The position numbers were made by a program, and so were the translations under genes. Shown here one piece after another: positions 1-9,015 of a stretch of DNA of 64,000 nt. The notes below the pieces were generated by a model. It did no database searches. It was not told where the DNA came from and saw nothing but the letters and a program-made list of their open reading frames with translations. Origin of the DNA: Lewinellaceae bacterium (GTDB lineage Bacteria; Bacteroidota; Bacteroidia; Chitinophagales; Saprospiraceae); contig JACJYI010000007.1 in assembly GCA_020636225.1 (NCBI GenBank), forward strand, positions 272,520 to 336,519. The letters are read 5' to 3'. How positions within the stretch are numbered: position 1 is the first letter of the stretch; every line of letters starts with the position of its first letter.

Positions 1-210
1 CAGACTGTAGGTGCCCGGAAAGTCGACCAGGCGGAGGGAAGAGGTGCCGTCCGGAAGGCGAAGGACGCCGCTGCGACGTTCGACAGTCACCCCGGGAAAA
101 TTACCTGTCTTCTGACGGAGTCCGGTCAGGTGGTTGAACAGTGAAGATTTTCCGCTGTTCGGGTTGCCGATCAGAGCAATCCGATGGTTCAATGCTCGTA
201 CTCCACCCAT
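1..210 (-). CDS. feoB: Ferrous iron transporter FeoB, N-terminal end (truncated by window edge)
   Basis: This is the first 70 codons of FeoB, the inner-membrane Fe(II) transporter with a cytosolic GTPase domain; the gene runs off the left edge. The open frame from ATG at 210 shows the G1 P-loop GNPNSGKSSLFN, a G2 region NFPGVTVE and the G3 motif DFPGTY, the typical FeoB order. The ATG at 210 lies inside the end of feoA in another frame. A TTG at 192, overlapping the feoA stop, is an alternative start. Overlap with feoA implies translational coupling. The family call is firm from the GTPase motifs; the membrane part cannot be seen. Confidence 0.93.
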   Translation of the reverse strand, partial: MGGVRALNHRIALIGNPNSGKSSLFNHLTGLRQKTGNFPGVTVERRSGVLRLPDGTSSLRLVDFPGTYSL

Positions 211-431
211 ATCGCTTCCGCTTCGTCCATGCGGATCCCGTATTGTTGATAGTCTGCCTGGATATAAAGGGCCTGACCGAATGCCGCTTTGCGAACCAGT
301 GTCACCTCCAGGCCGGGACGCAGGCCCATGGCCAGCAAGCGCCCGGTAGAAGGATGCTCGGACACCTCCACGATGCGAACCCGCGATCCGGGAGGCACAG
401 CTGCCAGGGTCAGTTTCTCGGTCATGGTCAT
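189..431 (-). CDS. feoA: FeoA family SH3-like accessory protein of Fe(II) transport
   Basis: An 80-residue protein with the FeoA pattern: a central LLAMGLRPGLEVTLVRKA segment (the conserved G-hG-hxxG-x-V region) followed by a short beta-rich tail. FeoA is a small cytosolic SH3-fold protein that works with FeoB in ferrous iron uptake. It lies directly upstream of feoB and overlaps its start, the classic feoAB order. The length is normal. The gap to cmk (29 bases) suggests that cmk, feoA and feoB may be co-transcribed on the minus strand; this is inferred from spacing only. Confidence 0.92.
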   Translation of the reverse strand: MTMTEKLTLAAVPPGSRVRIVEVSEHPSTGRLLAMGLRPGLEVTLVRKAAFGQALYIQADYQQYGIRMDEAEAIWVEYEH

Positions 432-459
432 GATCCCGGCGAAATTAGCGAAGAACCGG

Positions 460-1170
460 CTAACGGGCGGCCCATCCGTTCTTTTTCTGGCATCGCCATC
501 GGGCTTCTTCGAGAGCGATCTGCAACTGGAGCGCCCTGCTCATGGCGGAGGTGTCCATCCACACCACGTCGGGGGCGGCCTGCAGGGGGCTGTCCAGGCG
601 GGTGGAATCGATATGGTCACGCTGGGCCAGATTCGCCCTGACCTCAGCCTCTGTTACCGAATAGCCCTTCGCCTGCAATTCCTCGAATCGCCGTTTGATC
701 CGCACCTCCTTGTCTGCTGTGACAAAGATCTTCAGCTCGGCATCGGGAAAAACGACCGTTCCGATGTCCCGCCCATCCAGGACCACCCCGCCGTGCTGGC
801 CCAGGATCTGCTGCTGTCGGACAAGAAAGGCCCGGACTGCGGACAATGCGGCGATGTCACTGACCCTCGCGGAAACAGACATACTTCTGATCTCCTCCTC
901 GATATCCCGGCCATCCAGGACCACCCTGAACTTCCCGTCTGACATCTGCCATTCCAGGGGCAGACCAGCCAGCCACCTGGCCCAGGGCAATGATGCATCC
1001 GGCTCGACCCCTTCCCGGAGAGCCCAACAGGTGATTGCCCTGTACATCGCGCCTGTATCGATGAACGCATAGTCCAGGGCAGCGCAGAGATCTTTGGCCA
1101 GTGTGCTCTTGCCACAGGCCGCAAAGCCGTCGAGGGCAATGGTAATCCTAGGGAATGACTCGGAGTGCAA
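460..1170 (-). CDS. cmk: (d)CMP kinase
   Basis: Cytidylate kinase phosphorylates CMP and dCMP with ATP in pyrimidine nucleotide supply. The 236-residue sequence has the P-loop GFAACGKST near residue 16, the FIDTGAMYRAIT segment typical of Cmk, and the conserved VVLDGRDIGTVVFPDAELK stretch with a FVTAD that follows it. Length matches the 220 to 240 residues usual for the family. Its start (ATG at 1170) overlaps the end of the upstream helical protein gene by 23 bases, so the two are probably translated from one message. I see no unusual residue changes. Confidence 0.95.
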   Translation of the reverse strand: MHSESFPRITIALDGFAACGKSTLAKDLCAALDYAFIDTGAMYRAITCWALREGVEPDASLPWARWLAGLPLEWQMSDGKFRVVLDGRDIEEEIRSMSVSARVSDIAALSAVRAFLVRQQQILGQHGGVVLDGRDIGTVVFPDAELKIFVTADKEVRIKRRFEELQAKGYSVTEAEVRANLAQRDHIDSTRLDSPLQAAPDVVWMDTSAMSRALQLQIALEEARWRCQKKNGWAAR

Positions 1171-2683
1171 CGGTGGATCCTTTCAGGCGTTCGTGGATGT
1201 GAGACCACAAGGTATGAAAGGGAATGATTTCCAGTTGATCGATCCGGCCATTGTAGAGATAGGAAGAAGCCAGCAATCGATGATAGTATTTGTTGGCAAA
1301 CTTGACTTTGTCCGCCTTGAAATTGGCCTTGGGAAGCTGATTGAGACAACGGATGAATTCGATCACCCGGGCCTGCCGTTCAGGATGAAGCTGGCGGCGC
1401 GTGTACTGCTTCAGGCGAAAGATGATATCCCCGGCCAGCTCCAGATTGCGCTGGTCCAGGGCAAAGAGCAACTGGGTGATCAACATCCAGACGGAGAAGA
1501 TTCGTTGCTCCTTGGTGAAGAGTACCGGATCTGCCAGGAATTCCTTCACCTGGAAATCCTGGAACAGCCTGGACTGGCGAATTCGCTTGCCATCGGGCAC
1601 GATCAGCAGCAGATAATTCAGCATGGCCAGGTAGAGTTGCCACTGTTGGCGTTTCTCAGGATTGAGCTTACTGTACTCCTTCTGCCTGCTGACCTGCTGA
1701 AGAATGGCAAAGGCAATGGCATAGTGTCCGGTATGCAGCGCCACCAGGAAATAGAGGTCCAGATAGTCGAACCACTGCTGACTCCCCTCGTCCAGCAATT
1801 GCAGGGCCCGCTCTGATTGTGCCCGGGCTTTCTCGAAGGAGGCGGTATGCATGTAGGCCTGCATGAGCAGGTATTCGACCTGGAAGATCTGTTGCTGGGA
1901 AAACTGCTCAACATTGGCATCCATGATCTGGAGAGCCTGCTGGCAGATCTGCGCCGCCAATTCCCAGCGTCCGGCAAACTGATACTGCCGGGCGGCAACG
2001 ATGTACGCATAGAACTGGATGGCCGGGGCAAGATATTGCTCGGACAGACCGATCAGCTGATCCGTCCAGGCCTTCCATTCCACAGCCTGAATATCCTGAT
2101 CCTGCAGATTCAGCCGCAGGCGAATCTTCTGGAACAGAGATTCCGCCAGTCGCTCTGCTTCAAGGATGGGCTGGTACTGCTGCAGGATCTCGTCGTACCT
2201 GGCAAATTGCTTGTCATCTCCCTCCCCGGCAGCGATGTTCCTCAAGAGCAGGCTTGCCGCCACGACCAGTTCGGTGAAATGATACTTCTGGGCGGTGGTG
2301 AGAATCTGCCTACTCAGGTAGGGCACACTGATCTCTGCATCGTAGAGCTGCAGGATATTCACCAGTGCCCAATCCCGCTGACAATCCAGATATGCCTGCT
2401 CATACCGCGGCTTCACGGATGAATTGACATTGATGAAGAACATGGTATTGAGCAGCCTCTTCCGAAATCTCGACTTCAATTGCCGGTAACGGTCGTCCCC
2501 CGGGTTGGTCTGGTACAACCGGCGCGCTGCCTCCCGGTCAGAACGAAACTGGTCATGGACCAGTCCCTCATAGAATTCGTTGAATTTACTGGATTTATTG
2601 CGCAGGGAAGCACCCTCAAATACGTCGATCTTGGAGATCCGTTTCAGATTCGCAATGCGCGTCAGTTCTTGAAGAAGCTTCAC
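1148..2683 (-). CDS. Hypothetical all-helical protein, possible degenerate TPR solenoid
   Basis: A 511-residue protein I cannot assign to a named family. It is rich in Leu, Gln, Ala, Tyr and Arg. Several 30 to 40 residue segments look like TPR-type helical hairpins (for example around 245 to 330, with YLLMQAYMHTASFEKARAQS). No signal peptide or membrane span is evident, so a cytosolic scaffold role is possible but unproven. The N-terminus (MKLLQELTRIANLKRISKID) is basic. The gene overlaps the start of cmk by 23 bases. The even amino-acid composition and a full-length open frame support a real gene. Confidence 0.75.
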   Translation of the reverse strand: MKLLQELTRIANLKRISKIDVFEGASLRNKSSKFNEFYEGLVHDQFRSDREAARRLYQTNPGDDRYRQLKSRFRKRLLNTMFFINVNSSVKPRYEQAYLDCQRDWALVNILQLYDAEISVPYLSRQILTTAQKYHFTELVVAASLLLRNIAAGEGDDKQFARYDEILQQYQPILEAERLAESLFQKIRLRLNLQDQDIQAVEWKAWTDQLIGLSEQYLAPAIQFYAYIVAARQYQFAGRWELAAQICQQALQIMDANVEQFSQQQIFQVEYLLMQAYMHTASFEKARAQSERALQLLDEGSQQWFDYLDLYFLVALHTGHYAIAFAILQQVSRQKEYSKLNPEKRQQWQLYLAMLNYLLLIVPDGKRIRQSRLFQDFQVKEFLADPVLFTKEQRIFSVWMLITQLLFALDQRNLELAGDIIFRLKQYTRRQLHPERQARVIEFIRCLNQLPKANFKADKVKFANKYYHRLLASSYLYNGRIDQLEIIPFHTLWSHIHERLKGSTVALRVIP

Positions 2684-2756
2684 AGGAACGGGTTTTCGGG
2701 ATGGGCTTGCCTGTCACAGGCATGCAAAAACCAGACCATTTCCTGTCCTGTAGAAT

Positions 2757-2791
2757 GAAAACTGCCCGCACCGGTTAACCGGGCGGGCAGT
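2757..2791 (-). terminator. Intrinsic terminator after the DUF2795 gene
   Basis: A 9-bp perfect stem, ACTGCCCGC at 2761-2769 pairing with GCGGGCAGT at 2783-2791, around a 13-nt loop. Read on the minus strand it is followed by TTTT, so it fits termination of the DUF2795 transcript just upstream of it. Confidence 0.7.
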
Positions 2792-2828
2792 GATCCTGTT
2801 TCATGTGGTTGAAGGCGAACTGGAAGGA

Positions 2829-3050
2829 TTAGTACTCATCTTCATTGAAGAGGAAATCATCCTTCCTGGGGTAATCGGGCCAGATATCCTCGATGCTTTC
2901 GTAGGATTCCCCTTCTTCTTCCATCTGTTGAAGATTCTCGATCACCTCCAGTGGCGCACCAGAACGGATCGCATAGTCGATCAGTTCATCACGGGTGGCA
3001 GGCCATGGGGCTTCTTCAAGGTGACTTGCCAATTCAAGGGTCCAGTACAT
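2829..3050 (-). CDS. DUF2795 family small acidic protein
   Basis: A 73-residue acidic protein (MYWTLELASHLEEAPWPATR at the start, ending FLFNEDEY) that matches the Bacteroidota DUF2795 pattern: an N-terminal helix, a PATRDELIDYAIRSGAPLEV core and a DIWPDYP segment. The family is small, widely conserved in the phylum and of unknown function; the fold is expected to be a compact helical domain. The gene stands alone with its own minus-7 promoter box 57 bases upstream and a terminator immediately downstream, so it is a monocistronic unit. The family assignment is made from memory of the pattern; no function is implied. Confidence 0.85.
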   Translation of the reverse strand: MYWTLELASHLEEAPWPATRDELIDYAIRSGAPLEVIENLQQMEEEGESYESIEDIWPDYPRKDDFLFNEDEY

Positions 3051-3106
3051 GGGTCATTAGATTTTAAAGGTCTACAGGGTTGCCGGGTATGTGACCCAAC
3101 GGGCCG

Positions 3107-3114
3107 CAAATGTA
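3107..3114 (-). promoter_or_regulatory. Bacteroidota minus-7 promoter box for the DUF2795 gene
   Basis: TACATTTG on the minus strand fits the TAnnTTTG minus-7 consensus of Bacteroidota primary sigma factors. It sits 56 bases before the ATG at 3050. No clear minus-33 TTTG was found at the expected spacing. Confidence 0.5.
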
Positions 3115-3282
3115 ATGAAAGAGATCGGTTGTTCCAAGTCAGACGAAGCGATTGCTCAATATAATACAACACACTGACAATGTGAGCATTACAAGCATCC
3201 ATGTCGCCTCCCCTCCTGGTAGTCCTCACCAACATCGCTCATCACATCGACAGGAGAACCGGAAACGGGTCACGAAGGTTCC

Positions 3283-4347
3283 CTAAATGATCAACATCGC
3301 ATCGCCGTAGGTATAGAACCGGTACTTTTCCTTCACGGCCTGCTGATAGGCATCCATGATCAGGTCATATCCCCCGAAGGCAGCGACCATGATCAGCACG
3401 CTGGACTTGGGAATATGGAAGTTGGTCACCATGGCGTTGGCAATATTGAAATCAAAGGGAGGGAAGATGAACTTGTTGGTCCAGCCTTCCACCGTCTTCA
3501 GATTCATCTCTGCCGAAACAGCCGATTCGATGGCCCGCATGGAGGTGGTTCCGATGGCACAAACCCGCCGGCTGGCTGCCTTGGCCTTATTCACGGTATC
3601 CACCGCCGGCTGATCGATCCGGAAATACTCGGCATCCATCTTGTGCTTGGACAGGTCTTCCACGTCAATGCTCCTGAACGTCCCCAGGCCCACATGAAGG
3701 GTTACCTCCGCAAAGTTGACACCTTTCAACTCCAGGCGCTTGAGCAGCTCCCGGCTGAAATGCAGTCCGGCGGTCGGTGCAGCGACGGCACCGATCTCCT
3801 TGGCATAAACGGTCTGATACCGCTCCTTGTCCAGGTCCTCGGCAGGACGATCGATATACTTGGGCAATGGCGTGTTGCCCAGCTTGTAGAGGTTCAATTG
3901 AAACTCCTCGTCAGAACCCTCGAAGAGGAAGCGGATGGTCCGGCCCCGGCTGGTCGTATTGTCGACCACCTCGGCCACCAGCAACTCATTGTCGTGCTCG
4001 TCATTGAAGTACAGCTTGTTGCCCACCCGGATCTTCCGGGCCGGATCGACCAGGACATCCCACAAGCGGGAATGGGCATTGAGTTCCCGAAGCAGAAACA
4101 CCTCGATCTTGGCTCCGGTCTTTTCCTTGCAGCCATACAGCCTGGCCGGGAAGACCTTGGTATTGTTCCGGATAAGCACGTCCTCTTCATCGAAATACTC
4201 GAGGATATCCTTGAAGATCCTGTGCTCGATCTTGCCTGTTTCCCTATGCACGACCATCAACCGGGATTGATCCCGTTCCTTGGTGGGATACTGGGCAACT
4301 AGCTTTTCCGGAAGGTTGAAATTGAATTGAGATAATTTGGTGCGCAT
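3283..4347 (-). CDS. queA: S-adenosylmethionine:tRNA ribosyltransferase-isomerase
   Basis: QueA transfers and isomerises the ribosyl part of SAM onto 7-aminomethyl-7-deazaguanine in tRNA, making epoxyqueuosine. The 354-residue protein carries recognisable QueA blocks: LPEKLVAQYPTKERDQSRLM near the N-terminus, VLIRNNTKVFPARLYG, the AAPTAGLHFS block near residue 190, EVTLHVGLGTFRSI, and the C-terminal MVTNFHIPKSSVLIMVAAF. Length is normal (about 340 to 355). It is monocistronic, with a minus-7 box TATTTTTG at 4374-4381 upstream. The frame is intact and no key block is missing. Confidence 0.97.
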   Translation of the reverse strand: MRTKLSQFNFNLPEKLVAQYPTKERDQSRLMVVHRETGKIEHRIFKDILEYFDEEDVLIRNNTKVFPARLYGCKEKTGAKIEVFLLRELNAHSRLWDVLVDPARKIRVGNKLYFNDEHDNELLVAEVVDNTTSRGRTIRFLFEGSDEEFQLNLYKLGNTPLPKYIDRPAEDLDKERYQTVYAKEIGAVAAPTAGLHFSRELLKRLELKGVNFAEVTLHVGLGTFRSIDVEDLSKHKMDAEYFRIDQPAVDTVNKAKAASRRVCAIGTTSMRAIESAVSAEMNLKTVEGWTNKFIFPPFDFNIANAMVTNFHIPKSSVLIMVAAFGGYDLIMDAYQQAVKEKYRFYTYGDAMLII

Positions 4348-4373
4348 ACGTGCAGGCTGTGTTTAACGAGGCG

Positions 4374-4381
4374 CAAAAATA
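4374..4381 (-). promoter_or_regulatory. Minus-7 promoter box for queA
   Basis: TATTTTTG followed by C on the minus strand, 26 bases before the queA ATG (4347), fits the TAnnTTTG consensus. A convincing minus-33 element is not visible. Confidence 0.5.
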
Positions 4382-4402
4382 CAAAGAGATTGGATACCGT
4401 GC

Positions 4403-6085
4403 TCATTTTGATCCTGCAGGCACCTCAACCCATTGACCGCCATCGGAATAGATCAGCAATCGCCGCGGATCTGCTTCATCAAAGGTGATCCGGTACCCCC
4501 CTTCAAAGAAATCGACTTCGTAACCATCCTCCCGGTAATCCGAGGCCCCCAGCCCCTTGCGCAGGAACCAGTTCCCCCATTGACGAAAACGAACCTCCAC
4601 GATCCGATCATTCACCGGAGTCACCTCCAGCCCATCCGTCAATGCGCCCACCTGGAAGGCGGCGATCTCATGAATGCGGCCCCTGAACTCCTTCCCGGCC
4701 GTCCAGATCAACCCATCGCGCAGCGTCTCCCCGGGGACGAACGACCGAAACAGGAACAGGCCTTGATAGTTTTCCGGAATACCCAGGACGTAGACATCCC
4801 GATCATCCGTCCAGCGCCAGTCATCCAGCAACGAAGTATATAACCGATTGGACTGGTCCCACCGATCGACGTTGGCCTGGAGGCTGATCCACTCCACACC
4901 ACCCCAGCACAGCCATACGGCGAGCATCAGCCATCGCGGTCCGCGAAGGAGCAGACTTTGCCAGGCCAGGAGAAAAAAGACCGAAGCCAGATAACCATAC
5001 CGGTCATTCTCCACATGGCCCATCCAGGCGACATACAGGCTGAGCACCGGGGCCAGGGCCAGGGCGAACAGCAATCCCGCCCAAAGCATGGTCGTCGTCT
5101 TGCGGTCCGAACGGCTGACCAGCCAGGCGATCCAGAGGAAGAACAGGGTGACGACCAGGATCACCATCCATGTTGGATGGTTTGCCGACAGCTCCACGAT
5201 GGCCTTCTTCCAGGCATAGGGCCAATCCCTGGAAAAGGCCAGGTACTTGACCAGGTACTGCCATGCGTTCGCCGACAGGTCGGACAGGGAGAACCGCAGA
5301 TGCACCTCATCACCATAGTGCCCCAGCCACGCCCCCATGCGCCATCGGTTGGCCAGCAGGTACAGGACGACCAGACCCGTTTGCGGGCCGATGATCCAGG
5401 CAGCCCACCTGCGGCGATCCGGCACGGCCCAGCCTTGCACTCTGCCCCACCACCATAGCGTCACCAGCAACATGATCGGATAGATCAGTGCCAGTTCGAG
5501 GGATAACAGGGCCAGCAGGAACAGCAGGTGGAACAACACCCAGCCAGTCCAGGTCATCGACGCCCGGGAACGCAGCAGCAGCAACAGCATGCCCAACAGG
5601 GCCGTCACATTCAGCAGGTAATGCAGGCAAACCTTCCAGACCACCACCTCTGCCTGGTACGGATGCAACAGGAAGAGGATCACCACGACACTCGCCGCGA
5701 TCCGGGCATCGGCAGGCCAGATGGAACGCCAGATGCGGAATCCCAGGAGGCCGACCAGGGTGGCATTGACCGCATGCCAACCACAGAACAGCACAAACCA
5801 GGGCAAGGGCTGTATACCCACAAGCTGGTACCAGCCGCTCATCAGGCCGAAGAGGACCGGTTGGTTGCCATGCCAGCCAAACGAGTTCCACCAACCCAGG
5901 TGCGCGCCCTGAACAAACAGCATCTGGTGACCGGTAAAGTCGGAGATAAAGCCGGCTTCACGGGCCGGCCAGTAGGCCCAGAGCGTCAGCAGGAACAACC
6001 CCAGCCAGGTACCTGCAGCGAGTAGGATGGTATTGAGTCTAGGGTTGGCCACCTGCCAGGGTGGTCGCGTTCCGGATCTCTGCAT
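4403..6085 (-). CDS. Polytopic membrane protein, divergent GT-C (TMTC/PMT-like) family
   Basis: About 560 residues with 10 or more hydrophobic spans and a hydrophilic C-terminal domain of about 130 residues. I chose the ATG at 6085; the open frame continues upstream but would overlap the upstream metalloprotease gene deeply. The N-terminal half aligns by eye with the TMTC-like protein at 9076-10941: a first loop with an acidic pair (FISDFTG in place of NWDDD), a NQPVLFGL block in place of YNPLTILTF, and HPYQAEVVVWKVCLHYL in place of HPMRVESVAWITERKDVLF. That suggests a lipid-linked sugar transferase fold, but the classical WDD is not kept, so activity is uncertain. It overlaps the metalloprotease gene by 47 bases. 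Confidence 0.7.
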   Translation of the reverse strand: MQRSGTRPPWQVANPRLNTILLAAGTWLGLFLLTLWAYWPAREAGFISDFTGHQMLFVQGAHLGWWNSFGWHGNQPVLFGLMSGWYQLVGIQPLPWFVLFCGWHAVNATLVGLLGFRIWRSIWPADARIAASVVVILFLLHPYQAEVVVWKVCLHYLLNVTALLGMLLLLLRSRASMTWTGWVLFHLLFLLALLSLELALIYPIMLLVTLWWWGRVQGWAVPDRRRWAAWIIGPQTGLVVLYLLANRWRMGAWLGHYGDEVHLRFSLSDLSANAWQYLVKYLAFSRDWPYAWKKAIVELSANHPTWMVILVVTLFFLWIAWLVSRSDRKTTTMLWAGLLFALALAPVLSLYVAWMGHVENDRYGYLASVFFLLAWQSLLLRGPRWLMLAVWLCWGGVEWISLQANVDRWDQSNRLYTSLLDDWRWTDDRDVYVLGIPENYQGLFLFRSFVPGETLRDGLIWTAGKEFRGRIHEIAAFQVGALTDGLEVTPVNDRIVEVRFRQWGNWFLRKGLGASDYREDGYEVDFFEGGYRITFDEADPRRLLIYSDGGQWVEVPAGSK

Positions 6086-7301
6086 CCGATGTGATTTGAA
6101 CGGTACCACACCTGGGTCCCTTGCATTCGAGAATAATGCCCTGCCACGACAATCCACAGTCATTCGCCAGGCTACCGCCATCGAGAACCAGCGTAGCGCC
6201 AGAGTGGACCAGCAGCCGGGATCCCGCAGGGAAGGACACAGCACAACGGATGGTCAGTCGGGCACCCGGCATGACCTCAACATCACCGTACAGGTCGACC
6301 TCCCCTTCCCAGGTCTCATCCTCGCTGATGACCAGGTCATGTCCGGGCAGGCTCGTACACCAGTCGCGCTGCAGCAGGGACCGCGCCGTACCTGTCCGGC
6401 GCGAGAGGTTGCGATGGGCCTTCCCCAATTGACAGGGAGTCCAGGCCTGCTGCCAGTGATTGTAGTCCATGACATTATTCGAAATGAGCGAATCACAGGG
6501 TGGCTCGCCCGGATAAAAGCAGTTGGGATGATGCGGTGTATCGTCACATCCGTCACTGTACCGCCAGGTGTGTGCCAGGCCCAGCACATGACCGATCTCG
6601 TGCAGGGTCATGCCGGCAAATTCCGACGGAGGCAGGCCCGTGCGGATCAACCCGGCCAGCTTGATGGCCTTCCCCAGGGCGATGCCGGTACCGGTGGCGC
6701 GATAGGTCGGACTGGCTACACTGTCCGGATGATGGGGCATAATAAAGATGTTCAGCACGGAATCCGGCTGGATGGCATACTTCCGGATGACCTGCATGTC
6801 CGAGTTATTGCGATTTCGTCCGGTGTGCACATAGCCGAACAGGTCGTCATCAAAGTGATAATAGACCCCGTCATCCCAGGGCATCTGGGGAATGGGCGCG
6901 ATCTCCAGCCGCATTCGCGTCGGCAAAACAGGTGTCCCGGTTGCAGCTGGCAGGGACATGGGCAGGTTATTGGCCAACTTGATGTTGATCTGTCGGGTCA
7001 GCTCCCGGACATACGGCGTAGCGATCTCCGCGAGAAACCGATGGCTTGTGTCGCGGGAATTCAGGATATGGTAATTCACCCGGATCACCCGCTCGGGGAC
7101 CAGGTCACCATGCACGGTCTGATCCGGAATATAGGCGTCATATAACCGGCAGGGCTTGCGCAATATCACGCGTTCCTCGGTAGTGCGTTCCAGCACCTTG
7201 CCGTCGCGCCCGGCCTGGAAGGGCCGAAGGGTGGTCTTACAGGCCGATCCGGCCACCAGGAGCAGGATCAGCCCCGCGATCAGGTGTTGAGGCCGCCACA
7301 T
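6039..7301 (-). CDS. Lipoprotein zinc metalloprotease, pappalysin (M43)-like
   Basis: A 420-residue protein from ATG at 7301 (MWRPQHLIAGLILLLVAGSA followed by Cys), a lipoprotein-type signal with a relaxed lipobox, so probably outer-membrane anchored. The metzincin zinc site HEIGHVLGLAH is at residues 234-244, followed by the Cys-rich insert SDGCDDTPHHPNC and the Met-turn NVMDY, the arrangement seen in M43 peptidases. The C-terminal 130 residues (from about VISEDETWEGEVDLYGDVEV) look like a right-handed beta or bactofilin-like segment (GARLTIRCAVSFPAGSRLLV, GATLVLDGGSL). The start overlaps fabG by 22 bases and the end overlaps the next membrane gene, so the three may be one operon. The substrate is unknown. 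Confidence 0.85.
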   Translation of the reverse strand: MWRPQHLIAGLILLLVAGSACKTTLRPFQAGRDGKVLERTTEERVILRKPCRLYDAYIPDQTVHGDLVPERVIRVNYHILNSRDTSHRFLAEIATPYVRELTRQINIKLANNLPMSLPAATGTPVLPTRMRLEIAPIPQMPWDDGVYYHFDDDLFGYVHTGRNRNNSDMQVIRKYAIQPDSVLNIFIMPHHPDSVASPTYRATGTGIALGKAIKLAGLIRTGLPPSEFAGMTLHEIGHVLGLAHTWRYSDGCDDTPHHPNCFYPGEPPCDSLISNNVMDYNHWQQAWTPCQLGKAHRNLSRRTGTARSLLQRDWCTSLPGHDLVISEDETWEGEVDLYGDVEVMPGARLTIRCAVSFPAGSRLLVHSGATLVLDGGSLANDCGLSWQGIILECKGPRCGTVQITSDAEIRNATTLAGGQP

Positions 7302-8026
7302 ACACTGAGGGTCTGGCCGGTCACATATCCGGATAGGTCCGATCCCAGGAACACGCACACGTTGGCCACTTCATCCGCCTGCCCCAGACGCTTCATGGGA
7401 ATGCCGGCGAGGAACTGCTCCTTGTTGTCATCACTCAGGGCGTGGGTCATATCCGTCTCGATGAACCCGGGAGCAATGGCATTACATCGCACATTCCTTG
7501 ACCCGATCTCCTTGGCGACCGACTTGGTAAAACCGAGAATACCGGCTTTGGCTGCGGAATAGTTGGCCTGTCCGGCATTGCCAAAGACGCCGACCACCGA
7601 GCTGATGTTGATAATGGAACCCCCGCGATTCCGGATCATCGATTTCAGGGCATGCTTCGTGAGGTTGAACACGGACTTGAGGTCGACACGGATCACCTCA
7701 TCCCATTGATCCTCCCCCATCCGAAGCATCAGGTTGTCGCGGGTGATCCCGGCATTGTTGATGAGGATGTCGATCCGCTCGAAATCGGTGAGCACCGACT
7801 GAACCAGGGCTTCCGCTTCGGAATAACTGGCTGCATCCGATCGATAGGCCCGGACACGCCGGCCACTGGCCTGCAATTCGGTGGCCAACGCCTCCGCTTT
7901 TTCCGGACTGGACAGATAGGTGAAGGCCACATCGGCACCTTCGGCGACAAACCTCCTGACGATCGCGGCACCGATGCCCCGGCTGCCACCTGTGATCAAG
8001 GCTACCTTACCTGACAATAGACCCAT
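7280..8026 (-). CDS. fabG: 3-oxoacyl-[acyl-carrier-protein] reductase
   Basis: FabG reduces 3-oxoacyl-ACP with NADPH in the fatty-acid elongation cycle. The 248-residue short-chain dehydrogenase has the Rossmann motif TGGSRGIG at residues 12-19, NNAG at about 90, the catalytic Ser in NISSVVG, and YSAAK at about 156. The PGFIETDMT block after the active site is typical of FabG. Length is normal. It is the first gene of a minus-strand run with the metalloprotease and a GT-C-like protein, to which it has no obvious metabolic link. A variant minus-7 box (TATCTTAG, minus strand, 8050-8057) lies 23 bases before the start. Confidence 0.95.
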   Translation of the reverse strand: MGLLSGKVALITGGSRGIGAAIVRRFVAEGADVAFTYLSSPEKAEALATELQASGRRVRAYRSDAASYSEAEALVQSVLTDFERIDILINNAGITRDNLMLRMGEDQWDEVIRVDLKSVFNLTKHALKSMIRNRGGSIINISSVVGVFGNAGQANYSAAKAGILGFTKSVAKEIGSRNVRCNAIAPGFIETDMTHALSDDNKEQFLAGIPMKRLGQADEVANVCVFLGSDLSGYVTGQTLSVCGGLNT

Positions 8027-8126
8027 GGTAATTTTTGCTGGTGAAGCGGCTAAGATAGCGATTCATCCAGATCAGACTCCACATCCCCGGGCACAGAACA
8101 CTCTTTGTATAATTTGTTTGACACAT

Positions 8127-8158
8127 TTTGTGTTTATAAACATTTTGTTGTATGTTAG
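8127..8158 (+). promoter_or_regulatory. Near-consensus Bacteroidota promoter before a small ORF
   Basis: TTTG at 8127-8130, a 20-base spacer, then TATGTTAG at 8151-8158 (one change from TAnnTTTG). Spacing matches the minus-33/minus-7 layout. The surrounding 80 bases are clearly AT-rich, unlike the neighbourhood. Confidence 0.55.
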
Positions 8159-8197
8159 CGCCATCAAATACCATTCACCACAAGAAATCATATCCGA

Positions 8198-8413
8198 ATG
8201 ATCCGCCGCATCACTACCCTCATCCTGGCTCCCTGTAAAGACAACCAGTTGATCCTTGGCCTGATCCTGGGATTTGCCATCATGGTCGGAGGCAGTTGGC
8301 TGAACAGCCGACAGGCCGAAGTAGCCTCCGAACAGGACCGTATGGAACAGTCCCCATCTACGGAGGATGCCCCCGGCAAGGCCGACATGCGCATGTATGC
8401 CACCCTGCCGTGA
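8198..8413 (+). CDS. Small single-span membrane protein, hypothetical
   Basis: A 71-residue ORF with one hydrophobic segment (LILGLILGFAIMVGGSWL, about residues 18-35) and an acidic hydrophilic tail. No family is recognised. Support comes from a good promoter 40 bases upstream and its position as the only plus-strand frame beginning after it. It is divergent from fabG. It could be a short inner-membrane peptide; its coding status is moderate because no homology could be checked. Confidence 0.45.
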   Translation: MIRRITTLILAPCKDNQLILGLILGFAIMVGGSWLNSRQAEVASEQDRMEQSPSTEDAPGKADMRMYATLP

Positions 8414-9015
8414 GCAGGCACCTGCCACCTGCACGGCGGGTCAAAACCCGTCCAGCAGCGCACAGTGCGGACTCTATGGACATGGACAATAGGCATAGCC
8501 GTCCGTTACAGGCGGTAAAGCCCTCCCGGATCACGCCGGTCCGGACCTGCCGGCTCAAATGACCGGATCTACTGGTCGATCCGGACCTGCACGGTAACGA
8601 TCGAATATACTCACAGGAAGGAGTGTTGGTCACGACTGTTGAACCAGGCAATACCTGGACTTATCCTCAGACATCCGATGGCTGGGTCCCATTAAAAAAT
8701 CTCTTCCTTCCGGGACAGGAAGGGACGGTGAACCTGGAAGACGTGTTCCGCCAGACCGGCAGGTGTCGGGCTCAACGGTGCGATGCCGGTTGACCAGAAT
8801 GCCGGTGAATGGCAGTTCCAGGTCCAGGGCTCGTCCGTTCAATCAGTAGTCTCCGGACATGGTCCTTCAGGTCAGGCCCGTTTCAGCAACAGGTGCCTGC
8901 CGCGACCATCCGGGCATACCCACCATCAACGACAATCCGGAGGGAGATCCCTGGCGGGCAGGGACTCATGTGTCCTCCGATGCATATACCTGAGTTTTGC
9001 TCTCTTTCCTGTGCC
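8414..9015 (+). other. Intergenic stretch with a possible gene remnant
   Basis: No intact gene was found. One frame, about 8566-8793, reads as plausible protein (for example GVLVTTVEPGNTWTYPQTSD and WVPLKNLFLPGQEGTVNLED) but lacks a start codon: an in-frame stop precedes it and no ATG lies between. It ends at TGA (8791-8793). With a strong hairpin just downstream, this may be a decayed plus-strand gene. Confidence 0.3.

Noticed and set aside
1094..1816. Long plus-strand frame opposite the helical protein and cmk
   Set aside because: Antisense shadow of minus-strand coding sequence; no start context and no protein family.
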